Position numbers and translations under genes: made by a program. A model generated the notes under the pieces. It ran no database searches, had not been told where the DNA came from, and saw only the letters and a list, made by a program, of their open reading frames with translations. A stretch of 35,834 nucleotides of DNA, taken from IMG/VR virus record IMGVR_UViG_3300042445_001588, positions 1 to 35,834 of that record; one strand, 5' to 3'. Every line of letters starts with the position of its first letter. Position 1 is the stretch's first letter. This document shows, piece after piece, positions 30,409 through 35,834 of the stretch. The stretch comes from a virus.

Positions 30409-30426
30409 CTTTCCAAAATTGGAAAG
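30409..30426. promoter_or_regulatory. Operator palindrome O2
   Basis: CTTTCC-AAAATT-GGAAAG, a palindrome with perfect 6-base arms in the divergent region between the repressor and the Cro-position gene. It lies ten bases before the ATG at 30436, so a bound protein would block the early operon. Confidence 0.85.
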
Positions 30427-30435
30427 TCTTTCGCC

Positions 30436-30645
30436 ATGCCTAAACAAAAAAGCAACCCAACCGGAAGGGTGTCAGTGGACCTCTTCGCCGACAAAAAAGA
30501 ACTCGACCGGCAAGCCAAGGACGCCGGGACCACCGGAACCAATTTGGCGCGGATTTTGATCCGTGACGGGTTGGCCAAACTGGCAAGCGGGGAATTCAAA
30601 ATCACCTCACCAGCTCTTACCGCAACCGAGGAGGTGGCGGTATGA
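30436..30645 (+). CDS. Ribbon-helix-helix-like protein in the Cro position, 69 aa
   Basis: The protein starts MPKQKSNPTGRVSVDLFADKKELDRQAKDAGTTGTNLARILIRDGLAKLASG. It has a short strand (RVSVDLF) and two helices, the order of ribbon-helix-helix DNA-binding proteins rather than the HTH of lambda Cro. It is the first gene of the rightward early operon and starts ten bases after operator O2. It probably antagonises or modulates the repressor. The stop overlaps the next ATG at 30642. Confidence 0.82.
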   Translation: MPKQKSNPTGRVSVDLFADKKELDRQAKDAGTTGTNLARILIRDGLAKLASGEFKITSPALTATEEVAV

Positions 30646-30806
30646 AAACCCGCTATTTCAGATCGGCGCTGACGGGCATCGTCTGGCGGTTCTCGGACGC
30701 GGGCAATGATGTGTTCGCCGGGCTGGCTGGCTGGATACCCACGGCGATGACGCTCGACGGCATGCGCGTCTCGGCGATCGAGATTAACGAGGAGGACGCA
30801 CCATGA
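30642..30806 (+). CDS. Small early protein, 54 aa
   Basis: The sequence reads MKTRYFRSALTGIVWRFSDA, then GNDVFAGLAGWIPTAMTLDG, and ends in an acidic part (INEEDAP). It is preceded by a clear GAGGAGG ribosome-binding site (about 30628-30634) and overlaps both neighbours as ATGA, so it is translated. The form (R/Y/F-rich strand, then MT.D) resembles small phage proteins of unknown role found beside excisionases. Confidence 0.7.
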   Translation: MKTRYFRSALTGIVWRFSDAGNDVFAGLAGWIPTAMTLDGMRVSAIEINEEDAP

Positions 30807-31015
30807 GCGAGCTGCTCACCGCCGCCGAACTGGCGACCGACCTGAAGATGTCTCAGCAGGTGGTCCTGCGGTGGCACCGCGCCGGCCGGATCAAAGCCGA
30901 GCTGCTCATCGGCCGGTCGCCCCGGTTCGACTCGGCGAAGGTCCGCAAGCAACTGGCCAAGGCGAGTGACGCCGCAGCCGGCCGCAAGTTCTCGGGGATG
31001 GTCCCCACTCTGTAA
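30803..31015 (+). CDS. Excisionase / MerR-like HTH protein, 70 aa
   Basis: TAAELATDLKMSQQVVLRWHRAGRIKAELLIGRSPRFDSAKVRKQL is a winged-helix HTH of the excisionase/HTH_17 type: two helices followed by a wing with RxxRF. The C-terminus is basic. A GAGGAGG ribosome-binding site lies just upstream and the start overlaps the preceding stop. It most likely directs excision with the integrase, being expressed only from the early operon. A general regulator is also possible. Confidence 0.8.
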   Translation: MSELLTAAELATDLKMSQQVVLRWHRAGRIKAELLIGRSPRFDSAKVRKQLAKASDAAAGRKFSGMVPTL

Positions 31016-31020
31016 CCCCT

Positions 31021-31094
31021 TTCCCCGCGCTGCCTCCAGGGTTGCGACCAATGCAAACGGCTACCGGCCAAGAAGATCGAAGCAGCGCGGGGAA
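31021..31094 (+). ncRNA. Perfect 13-bp inverted repeat, candidate structured RNA element
   Basis: TTCCCCGCGCTGC (31021-31033) and GCAGCGCGGGGAA (31082-31094) are perfect complements separated by 48 bases that can themselves form small stems. The element has no T-run and lies in a 95-base gap after the excisionase-like gene. It may be a small RNA, an mRNA stability or attenuation element, or a DNA site. There is no sequence match to a known RNA that I recognise. Confidence 0.5.
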
Positions 31095-31110
31095 CCACTC
31101 AACAACAACC

Positions 31111-31191
31111 ATGAAAATCGCACTCTCCATTTTACTCGGGGTCAACGCCTGCATCGGCCTGCTGATCCTCGTTCTCTCGAATCAAGCCTAA
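31111..31191 (+). CDS. Tiny membrane peptide, 26 aa
   Basis: ATG 31111 follows the A/C-rich leader ccactcaacaacaacc typical of this genome. The peptide starts MKIALSILLGVNACIGLLIL and ends VLSNQA; apart from the termini it is one transmembrane helix. It ends five bases before the next ATG. Short hydrophobic peptides of this type occur as membrane-acting phage factors. The role is unknown and the gene is only moderately certain. Confidence 0.5.
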   Translation: MKIALSILLGVNACIGLLILVLSNQA

Positions 31192-31195
31192 GACC

Positions 31196-31726
31196 ATGAG
31201 GAAGCCGAAGAACATGACCCCGGAGCAGGAAGCCGCCTGGAAAGCGAAGCGGCGGGAGTATGAGGCCAAGTATCGCGCCAAGCCAGAGGTCAAGGCGAAG
31301 CTGCGGGAGTATGCCGCCAGGCCAGAGGTCAAGGCGAAGAAGCGGGAGTATGATGCCAAGCCAGAGGCCAAGGCGAGGCAGCGGGAGTATCGCGCTAGGC
31401 CAGAGGTTAAGGCGAAGCTGCGGGAGTATGATGCCAAGCATCAAGCCAAGCCCGAGGTCAAGGCGAAGCGACGGGAGTATCAAGCCAAGCCAGAGGTCAA
31501 GGTGAAGCGGGGGGAGTATGCCGCCAAGCATTACGCCAAGCCCGATGTCAAGGTGAGGAAACGGGAGTATGCCGCCAAGCCAGAGGTCAAGGTGAAGCTG
31601 CGGGAGTATGCAGCCAAGCATTACGCTAAGTATTTCGCCCAAGCCGCCGCCGATCAATTCTTCATCATGGCCGGAGCCGCTGAATCACTAACCAATCTCA
31701 TCACACCAAACAAAAAAACAAAATGA
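31196..31726 (+). CDS. Basic 13-residue tandem-repeat protein, 176 aa
   Basis: After MRKPKNMTPEQEAAWKAKRR the protein consists of about eight copies of a 13-residue unit of the form AAKPEVKAKLREY. Some units are extended to 17 residues by an inserted KHQA or KHYA. The unit is very rich in Lys/Arg and Glu with a regular Tyr, so the protein is predicted to be a long charged helix or helical repeat. The C-terminal part (YFAQAAADQFFIMAGAAESLTNLI) is a separate short hydrophobic helix. The high charge suggests nucleic-acid binding. The stop overlaps the next start. Confidence 0.78.
   Translation: MRKPKNMTPEQEAAWKAKRREYEAKYRAKPEVKAKLREYAARPEVKAKKREYDAKPEAKARQREYRARPEVKAKLREYDAKHQAKPEVKAKRREYQAKPEVKVKRGEYAAKHYAKPDVKVRKREYAAKPEVKVKLREYAAKHYAKYFAQAAADQFFIMAGAAESLTNLITPNKKTK
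31256..31625 (+). repeat. 39/51-bp tandem repeats in the basic repeat protein
   Basis: The coding repeats are visible at DNA level as recurring gccaagccagaggtcaaggc..gcgggagtat units of 39 bases, or 51 with an insert. Copies differ mainly at the second codon and in the middle codons. Such arrays can change copy number by recombination. Confidence 0.85.
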
Positions 31727-32298
31727 CTGCAACACTGACAAAGAAGGAATCGAATCAGAAGATCTCTCAATTCATCACGCTTTTCAAGCAGGGTGTTGAT
31801 GCGTGGATCAAGGCCGGGGAAGTCCTGGTGGATCTAGTCGAATCCGACCCACACACCTACGACTACATCATCCAACAATGCCCGCAAATCAACGCTGGCA
31901 TCCTCGGTAGATTTGAGCAGATGGGGCGCAAGACGCTGCACCCGCAGCTATTACTTACCGCCTCGCCTGGATTCGCCAAACTCACTCGCCTGCCGTTTTC
32001 CATGCAGGAACGCTACATCAGCGAACCAATCCCGCTCATTGTCCACACCGCAGAAGGAACTGACGTCTTGCTGGTCAAGGCGAAGGACATGACCAAAGAG
32101 CAGGCCAATCAAGTATTCGCTCCGGGGCGGCTCCGCACGGAAGGGGAGCAAAAGGCCCTGCTCATGCAGCAGCAAAGCAACGCAGCCCGCCCTGTGACGA
32201 CGAGCAAACCGTGGTCAATCAGAGGGAGTAAAATCATCATCAACGGGCTGGAGTTCACACGCAAGGAGCTCACCGCAATCCTCGCTCAGATGGATTAA
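31723..32298 (+). CDS. Hypothetical early protein, 191 aa
   Basis: The N-terminal two thirds are helical (ESNQKISQFITLFKQGVDAWIKAGEVLVDLVESDP, then LGRFEQMGRKTLHPQLLL). A strand-rich part follows (PIPLIVHTAEGTDVLLVKAKDMTKEQANQVFAPGRLRT). The C-terminus carries a separate small module (SIRGSKIIINGLEFTRKELTAILAQM). I see no catalytic residues. It is coupled to the repeat protein by an ATGA overlap and lies in the early operon. It may be a DNA-related accessory protein, but I do not name a function. Confidence 0.78.
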   Translation: MTATLTKKESNQKISQFITLFKQGVDAWIKAGEVLVDLVESDPHTYDYIIQQCPQINAGILGRFEQMGRKTLHPQLLLTASPGFAKLTRLPFSMQERYISEPIPLIVHTAEGTDVLLVKAKDMTKEQANQVFAPGRLRTEGEQKALLMQQQSNAARPVTTSKPWSIRGSKIIINGLEFTRKELTAILAQMD

Positions 32299-32322
32299 AA
32301 ACACCCAAACCACCAAAAAACC

Positions 32323-32517
32323 ATGATCGCATCCACATTAGAAACCGCCCTCGGGCTCGGCAGCCTGGCAGGCATCCTGTTCTTCATCGGCTGCGCCATC
32401 CTTGGCATCGCCGCCGTCATTATGCCCATCGTCGTGATCTTCATGCACATCCAACTCCACGCCATCAAGAACACGCTGGCGAGCATGGAGCACATGATGC
32501 GGCACGGCATTAAATAA
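32323..32517 (+). CDS. Small membrane protein, 64 aa
   Basis: Two adjoining hydrophobic helices cover residues about 10-45 (LGLGSLAGILFFIGCAIL and GIAAVIMPIVVIFMHIQL), and a short polar tail follows (NTLASMEHMMRHGIK). The leader is 24 bases made only of A and C. Early-operon membrane proteins often act in superinfection exclusion, but the sequence gives no specific sign. It is followed by a second membrane gene with the same type of leader. Confidence 0.7.
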   Translation: MIASTLETALGLGSLAGILFFIGCAILGIAAVIMPIVVIFMHIQLHAIKNTLASMEHMMRHGIK

Positions 32518-32535
32518 TCAACCACACCCAAAACC

Positions 32536-32733
32536 ATGAACGACCACCAAATCAAACGCGAAAGTTCCGACACGTTCGGACGCAACACGAAGGCAGACCT
32601 GGAGCTGCTCCGCAGGATCAACGAGCGGGCCGAAAACAACAACGAGGAGATGTTCGCGCTGCTCGTCGTCGCGGCCGCCATCGCCTGCGTCTGCGGCATC
32701 GCGGGCGTCATCGCCTACTCCATCTTGTCATGA
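32536..32733 (+). CDS. Small membrane protein with polar N-terminal domain, 65 aa
   Basis: A charged helical part (KRESSDTFGRNTKADLELLR, RINERAENNNEE) is followed by one C-terminal transmembrane helix (MFALLVVAAAIACVCGIAGVIAYSIL). The shape is a tail-anchored protein with a cytoplasmic coil. It pairs with the membrane gene just before it. The function is unknown; exclusion or holin-like roles cannot be separated by sequence. Confidence 0.7.
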   Translation: MNDHQIKRESSDTFGRNTKADLELLRRINERAENNNEEMFALLVVAAAIACVCGIAGVIAYSILS

Positions 32734-32770
32734 TCTCCCAAACTAACAACACCAACACCAAAGCAAACGC

Positions 32771-33469
32771 ATGAAACTGTCAGAAAAAAAGCAAAGCACA
32801 TTCACCCCGCATCCAGACTCCAACGGCGAATACGTCAAGGCGGTGCTGGTGGACATCACCGACTTGAAAAAGCGGACCACTCAATACGGCGAGAAATACG
32901 AGTTCCGCCTGGTCTTCGAGACCGAGTGCATGGACGAGGAGAACGACCGGCGATTCTGCATCTGGAGTCGGGGCTACACGCCATCGCTCAACGAGAAGGC
33001 CGCGCTGCGGAAGGACTTGAAGCGGCTGATGGGCCGCGAGCTGACGACCGCCGAGTTGAGCGAGTTCGACGTTGAAAGCCTGATCGGATTCGGCGTGAAG
33101 TTGATCATCCAGCATGAGACAAAGGACGACCGGACCTACGCAAACATCTCCTTCATGGTCCCTGATAAGGAGAAGGCACTGAAGCCTTCCGGCAAGTATA
33201 AGCGGATCAAGGACCGCGAGGACAAGGTTGACAGTGCTGACAGCGACGAAACCGACGAGCCTGCTGCTAGCGGCTGGGAAGCGGTGGTCGTGCATGTCGG
33301 CAAGCACAAGGGCAAGAAGCTGGCGGACGTTGACGAGGCCGGGGTGAAGATCCTGATCGAGAAGTGGCTCCCGACTGCCAAGGCCGCGAAGAACCTGGAG
33401 GATGCGGGGCTGGTCGCCGCGCTCGATGAGCTGTCCGAGCTGCTGGCCGGCGACGACATCCCTTACTGA
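32771..33469 (+). CDS. SSB-like single-strand DNA-binding protein with ExoX-C-like part, 232 aa
   Basis: Residues 1-135 have the strand pattern of phage OB-fold proteins (GEYVKAVLVDITDLKKRTTQYGEKYEFRLVFETE..., KLIIQHETKDDRTYANISFM). After an acidic linker, residues 170-205 contain VGKHKGKKLADVDEAGVKILIEKWL, a match to the small domain at the end of exonuclease X-like proteins. The protein ends in the acidic tip GDDIPY, which closely resembles the SSB C-terminal tip that recruits replication enzymes. It would coat single-stranded DNA for the VRR-NUC, helicase and primase system. An intrinsic terminator follows the gene. Confidence 0.82.
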   Translation: MKLSEKKQSTFTPHPDSNGEYVKAVLVDITDLKKRTTQYGEKYEFRLVFETECMDEENDRRFCIWSRGYTPSLNEKAALRKDLKRLMGRELTTAELSEFDVESLIGFGVKLIIQHETKDDRTYANISFMVPDKEKALKPSGKYKRIKDREDKVDSADSDETDEPAASGWEAVVVHVGKHKGKKLADVDEAGVKILIEKWLPTAKAAKNLEDAGLVAALDELSELLAGDDIPY

Positions 33470-33491
33470 TTTCTGCGAGAAACGAAGGATC

Positions 33492-33519
33492 GCCTTCGCC
33501 TCACAAGGGCGAGGGCTTT
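33492..33519 (+). terminator. Intrinsic terminator after the SSB-like gene, with an overlapping alternative hairpin
   Basis: GCCTTCGCC (33492-33500) pairs with GGCGAGGGC (33508-33516), with one G-U pair and a 7-base loop, and is followed by TTT. A competing perfect 6-bp hairpin, CGAAGG/CCTTCG (33483-33488 with 33493-33498), uses part of the same arm. The two are mutually exclusive, as in an attenuator. Confidence 0.6.
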
Positions 33520-33525
33520 CTGGGC

Positions 33526-33583
33526 GAGAGGCGGCGGTGCCGCAAGGCAAGGATGTTGTGCTCCTCTATTGCCGCCGCCTCTC
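33526..33583 (+). promoter_or_regulatory. 12-bp inverted repeat with GNRA inner hairpin upstream of 33606
   Basis: GAGAGGCGGCGG (33526-33537) and CCGCCGCCTCTC (33572-33583) are perfect complements. The 34-base interval begins with TGCC-GCAA-GGCA, a tetraloop hairpin of the GNRA kind. The element lies in the 136-base gap before the gene at 33606 and ends 22 bases before its start codon, so it is probably part of its leader RNA. Confidence 0.6.
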
Positions 33584-33605
33584 ACGTTTTCCAACCAATC
33601 CACCC

Positions 33606-34073
33606 ATGGCCACCATCGCCCAAATCATCGCAGCCAAGAAGCGCAACGCCGCGCCTGCCGCACCGCAGGCCCCGCAGGCAGACCCCGTGCTGGAAGCCGC
33701 CATCGCCCGCATCGACCCGCCGTCGATGGGAAAGCGGCGGGCGGGGCTGGTGCTGTCTGCATCGACCCCGCTGCCAGCGGCAGACGTAGCCGAGAAGGCA
33801 CACCACTCGGAACTGCGGAGCCTGAGCAAGCCGCAGGGCGAGGCTATCCCGCTGACGCCGGCCGACGCAGACAAGGAGGTGGCGACATGGCACGAGGCGA
33901 CGAACAGCTTCGAGTCGAGTCTGTGCATCATGCGCGACCCGAAGGAGCCGGAGGTCATCTGGCTGGCGGTGCGGGCCGACCGCGAGGGACTGCCGCCGAT
34001 CCTGCTACACCGACTACCCTGGGGAATGTGGGAGCACCCGGCGACGGCCAGACCGGAGAACGAGCCATACTGA
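33606..34073 (+). CDS. Hypothetical early protein, 155 aa
   Basis: The start is ATG 33606; the open frame from 33402 runs back into the SSB-like gene in another frame and is a shadow. The N-terminal 40 residues are Ala/Pro/Lys-rich and look disordered. The rest is mixed (KRRAGLVLSASTPLPAADVAEKAHHSELRSLSK, then SFESSLCIMRDPKEPEVIWLAVRADREGLPPILLHRLPWGMWEHP). No known motif is recognised. A structured leader precedes it. Its end overlaps the Cys-rich gene that follows. Confidence 0.75.
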   Translation: MATIAQIIAAKKRNAAPAAPQAPQADPVLEAAIARIDPPSMGKRRAGLVLSASTPLPAADVAEKAHHSELRSLSKPQGEAIPLTPADADKEVATWHEATNSFESSLCIMRDPKEPEVIWLAVRADREGLPPILLHRLPWGMWEHPATARPENEPY

Positions 34074-34243
34074 CCATCTCCCAACGCCTCGCCGCCAACG
34101 CCCGCAAACTCCGAGAAAAACCCTGCCCGCCCGAACATTGTGAAACCTGCTACCGCCACGCCTGCCGACTCCTGCTCAAGACCTGCTGCATCTGCAACGG
34201 CGGCGTGAGTCTATCCAAAACCAATTTTTTCCCACGAACATGA
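34028..34243 (+). CDS. Small cysteine-rich zinc-site protein, about 58-71 aa
   Basis: The frame carries CPPEHCETCYRHACRLLL, then KTCCICNGGVSLSKTNFFP: three or four Cys pairs with a His, the layout of a treble-clef zinc site. The start is unclear. GTG 34028 gives 71 residues and a CTG at 34070 overlapping the preceding stop would give 57, beginning before TISQRLAANARKL. There is no classical ribosome-binding site for either. The stop overlaps the next start at 34240. It resembles the other small zinc proteins of the early operon. Confidence 0.6.
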   Translation: MGAPGDGQTGERAILTISQRLAANARKLREKPCPPEHCETCYRHACRLLLKTCCICNGGVSLSKTNFFPRT

Positions 34244-34617
34244 CAAAAACAAAGACCACAATCCGCTACCACATCCAGGCATCACTCGGTGGTGGTGCAT
34301 GGCACGACCTCGACCACTTGGTTTTCAAGTCACAGAAGCAAGCCGAGCGGAAATACGACCAGATACTCCGGGACTGCTACCCGACATGGCGCGGACTTTT
34401 GAAATGCTGGAAGATCGTGAGGAGACAAGTGACGGTGACAACGGACACTGAGATCGTCGTCTTTGCCACTCCGGCGCATGGCACGAAGCGGGTTCTGCTT
34501 GGCGAAATGTTCGTGCCGTCCTGGCTGCCGGAGCGCGAGAAGAAGCGGTTGAAAATGCGGCCAATACCGGGCGCACCGGAAGAATGGCAACCGACCTCGC
34601 AACTACCGATTTCCTAA
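34240..34617 (+). CDS. Hypothetical early protein, 125 aa
   Basis: The protein starts on an ATGA overlap. It has strand-helix-strand elements (TIRYHIQASLGGGAWHDLDHLVFKSQKQAERKYDQIL, then WKIVRRQVTVTTDTEIVVFATPAHGTKRVLLGEMF) and a basic Pro-rich end. The small alpha/beta layout with repeated R/K could be nucleic-acid binding, but no motif is recognised. It belongs to the run of coupled early genes before the contig join. Confidence 0.7.
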   Translation: MTKTKTTIRYHIQASLGGGAWHDLDHLVFKSQKQAERKYDQILRDCYPTWRGLLKCWKIVRRQVTVTTDTEIVVFATPAHGTKRVLLGEMFVPSWLPEREKKRLKMRPIPGAPEEWQPTSQLPIS

Positions 34618-34628
34618 CTAAACACCCC

Positions 34629-35192
34629 ATGAGAACCTACTACGACCCCGAAGACGACACCTGCGAGAAGACCGACCGCCACGAGCGGCTGCTGGACCTC
34701 GCCGACCAACTCCGCGACGAGGCGAAAGACCGCCTGCTCGATCAGGACGGCCCAAGCCCGGAGGAGATCCACGCAGACGCCATGTGCGATGCTATGGACG
34801 CTATTGATTTCAACCTGCCGACTGGCGGGAGTGAAAAACCGCCCGTGGCAATGTTGCCAGCGGATGCTGACACTACACTCTGGGGAGTGGGAGTCAGTGA
34901 CGCAGCGGGCGGATATTCTTTCACAGACACCGCAGACAGCATCCGCCCGCCGACACCGGAGGAGGACGCTTCCTACAAGGCCGCCGGAGTCGAGTATGCC
35001 GCGATCGCCCGTGCGCTGCTGGCGCGCTGCTTCCACCTCATGACAGGCAGGGAGATCAACGCCTGCCAGATCGCGACGGGCGACTACGACACTGACGAGG
35101 GGTTCAACGCCACCATCATCGACCTGCTCGCGATCCAATTCTCCCGCGAAATCTCCGAACACATCAACCAGAACGCCAGTATACTGCCATGA
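34629..35192 (+). CDS. Hypothetical acidic early protein, 187 aa
   Basis: The start is ATG 34629 after a short A/C-rich leader; the in-frame extension from 34584 lies inside the preceding gene. The N-terminal part is acidic and helical (YYDPEDDTCEKTDRHERLLDLADQLRDEAKDRLL). The middle is Gly/Thr-rich and probably disordered. The C-terminal part is helical again (YAAIARALLARCFHLMTGREINACQIATG, FNATIIDLLAIQFSREISEHI). I do not recognise the family. The stop overlaps the next start at 35189. Confidence 0.72.
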   Translation: MRTYYDPEDDTCEKTDRHERLLDLADQLRDEAKDRLLDQDGPSPEEIHADAMCDAMDAIDFNLPTGGSEKPPVAMLPADADTTLWGVGVSDAAGGYSFTDTADSIRPPTPEEDASYKAAGVEYAAIARALLARCFHLMTGREINACQIATGDYDTDEGFNATIIDLLAIQFSREISEHINQNASILP

Positions 35193-35635
35193 ATGCCGCG
35201 CCGTCTAGCTCCGCCTCGTCACCGACTTCTTGTTCGAGGGCTGAAATCACGCCAGCGCGTGGACGTCGCCTTGTGCCCTTTCGGAACTGCTTCTGTGGGG
35301 TGCAATCTGTGAAATTCTACGATGGTCAATTCCTCTGCCTGCGCCACTTCGAGGCCGACCGCCGCCGCTACCTACAAGACCCCACTGTCACTGTTGCGAA
35401 CATCAAAGAATGCAACGCCCGATGCGAACGGGAACGCTCAGCAAGACTGAAAGCCGCTGGCCTGTGCGTGACCTGCGGAAAGCGACCTAACTACGAAGGC
35501 TGCTGCCGCTGCGTGGAATGCCAGGAGAAGCGCCGGAAGCTCCACTATGCGAGCCGTGGAAAACTCCGGGGCGGCGTCCATCCGTGGAAAATCGCCAACC
35601 AAATCTTCTTCAGCCAACCAAAAAAATCAGCATGA
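35189..35635 (+). CDS. Zinc-binding cysteine-rich protein, 148 aa
   Basis: A Ser/Ala-rich start is followed by NCFCGVQSVKFYDGQFLCLRHFEADRRRYLQD and by GLCVTCGKRPNYEGCCRCVECQEKRRKLHYASRG. The second cluster has the CxxCG...CxxC pattern found in small zinc ribbons and at the front of HNH-type proteins, but no HNH catalytic motif follows. The C-terminus is basic. It is probably a nucleic-acid-binding early protein. The stop region overlaps the start at 35632 of the gene that crosses the join. Confidence 0.75.
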   Translation: MNAAPSSSASSPTSCSRAEITPARGRRLVPFRNCFCGVQSVKFYDGQFLCLRHFEADRRRYLQDPTVTVANIKECNARCERERSARLKAAGLCVTCGKRPNYEGCCRCVECQEKRRKLHYASRGKLRGGVHPWKIANQIFFSQPKKSA

Positions 35636-35834
35636 TCAACGAACTTAACAAGGCCGCCCGCGAGGCGACAGAACGCGACCTCGAAGGATGGCACATGACC
35701 AACGGCACAATCCCCGGCCAGAACACAGGAATCATGCTCTGCATCATGTCCGGCTCGGGGAAACCTTACGCCATCGGCTGCGGTGGCACGGAGCTGGAAG
35801 CCGTCAACGCGCTGGTCGATGACATGACCAAACG
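35632..35834 (+). CDS. Hypothetical protein, N-terminal part of a gene that crosses the contig join
   Basis: ATG 35632 overlaps the end of the zinc-binding gene. The visible part reads MINELNKAAREATERDLEGW, then HMTNGTIPGQNTGIMLCIMS, and runs on in frame through the overlap to the stop at 299, giving 124 residues in total. The N-terminal helix is charged. The continuous frame across the overlap is itself evidence that the contig is circular. Confidence 0.85.
   Translation, partial: MINELNKAAREATERDLEGWHMTNGTIPGQNTGIMLCIMSGSGKPYAIGCGGTELEAVNALVDDMTK
35708..35834. repeat. Terminal direct repeat, right copy
   Basis: Exact copy of bases 1-127. It lies inside the coding sequence that begins at 35632, and the frame is preserved when the two copies are merged. 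This is the direct evidence that the contig is complete. Confidence 0.93.

Noticed and set aside
31142-31657. Minus-strand Leu-rich repeat frame opposite the basic repeat protein
   Set aside because: It is the complement of the tandem repeats; the plus frame has ATGA coupling with its neighbour and a normal leader.
31196-31726. CRISPR array from the regular repeats
   Set aside because: The repeats are contiguous coding units without unique spacers, and no cas gene is present.

Overview
The window is a complete temperate siphovirus genome, or an excised prophage, assembled as a circle. Bases 1-127 are repeated exactly at 35708-35834. The unique genome is therefore about 35,707 bp, and one gene runs across the join (35632 to 299). 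The set of genes gives the lifestyle: a tyrosine integrase beside a tRNA-Thr 3' fragment (attP), a lambda-like immunity region with two operator palindromes, a tail tape measure, a frameshifted tail chaperone pair, and no sheath gene. The DNA is GC-rich. Most start codons either overlap the preceding stop as ATGA or follow short leaders made almost only of A and C, without a Shine-Dalgarno sequence. This start pattern would fit a host in or near Verrucomicrobiota, but that is only an inference. A small lipoprotein in the lysis region suggests a diderm host.

Layout on the circle. (1) Early and replication region, about 30436 through the join to 8190, plus strand. It holds a Cro-position ribbon-helix-helix protein, an excisionase-like HTH protein, a basic 13-residue repeat protein, small membrane proteins, an SSB-like protein, several small zinc-ribbon proteins, a VRR-NUC nuclease, an SNF2-like helicase, and a primase-helicase with VirE-N-like, PriCT-2 and P-loop ATPase parts. 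(2) Packaging and head, 8302-16856. It holds TerS, a GIY-YIG-type endonuclease gene inserted between TerS and TerL, TerL (GpA family), a minus-strand cassette of four small genes, the portal, a ClpP-like protease fused to a scaffold, the coat protein with a strong terminator, and a connector. (3) Tail, 17465-27254. An ATP-dependent ligase-like gene lies antisense at its left edge; then come tail completion, terminator and tube proteins, the G/GT frameshift pair (A AAA AAC), the tape measure, tip proteins, a fibre with a collagen-like stretch, and a lectin-like receptor-binding candidate. (4) Lysis, 27278-28561: small membrane proteins, a lipoprotein and an M15 peptidase endolysin. (5) Lysogeny, 28566-30645: integrase, attP, repressor, operators and the Cro-position gene.

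The repressor and Cro-position gene diverge from a shared operator region. The early operon runs rightward through replication to the packaging genes, and late genes continue in the same direction to the endolysin. Minus-strand genes fall into two groups: the lysogeny genes, and accessory insertions (the 11226-12347 cassette and the ligase-like gene). No stretch longer than 300 bases lacks a gene. The larger gaps (7064-7306, 29619-29892, 12348-12463, 33470-33605, 8191-8301, 31016-31110) hold hairpins, repeats or the attachment site and are annotated below.
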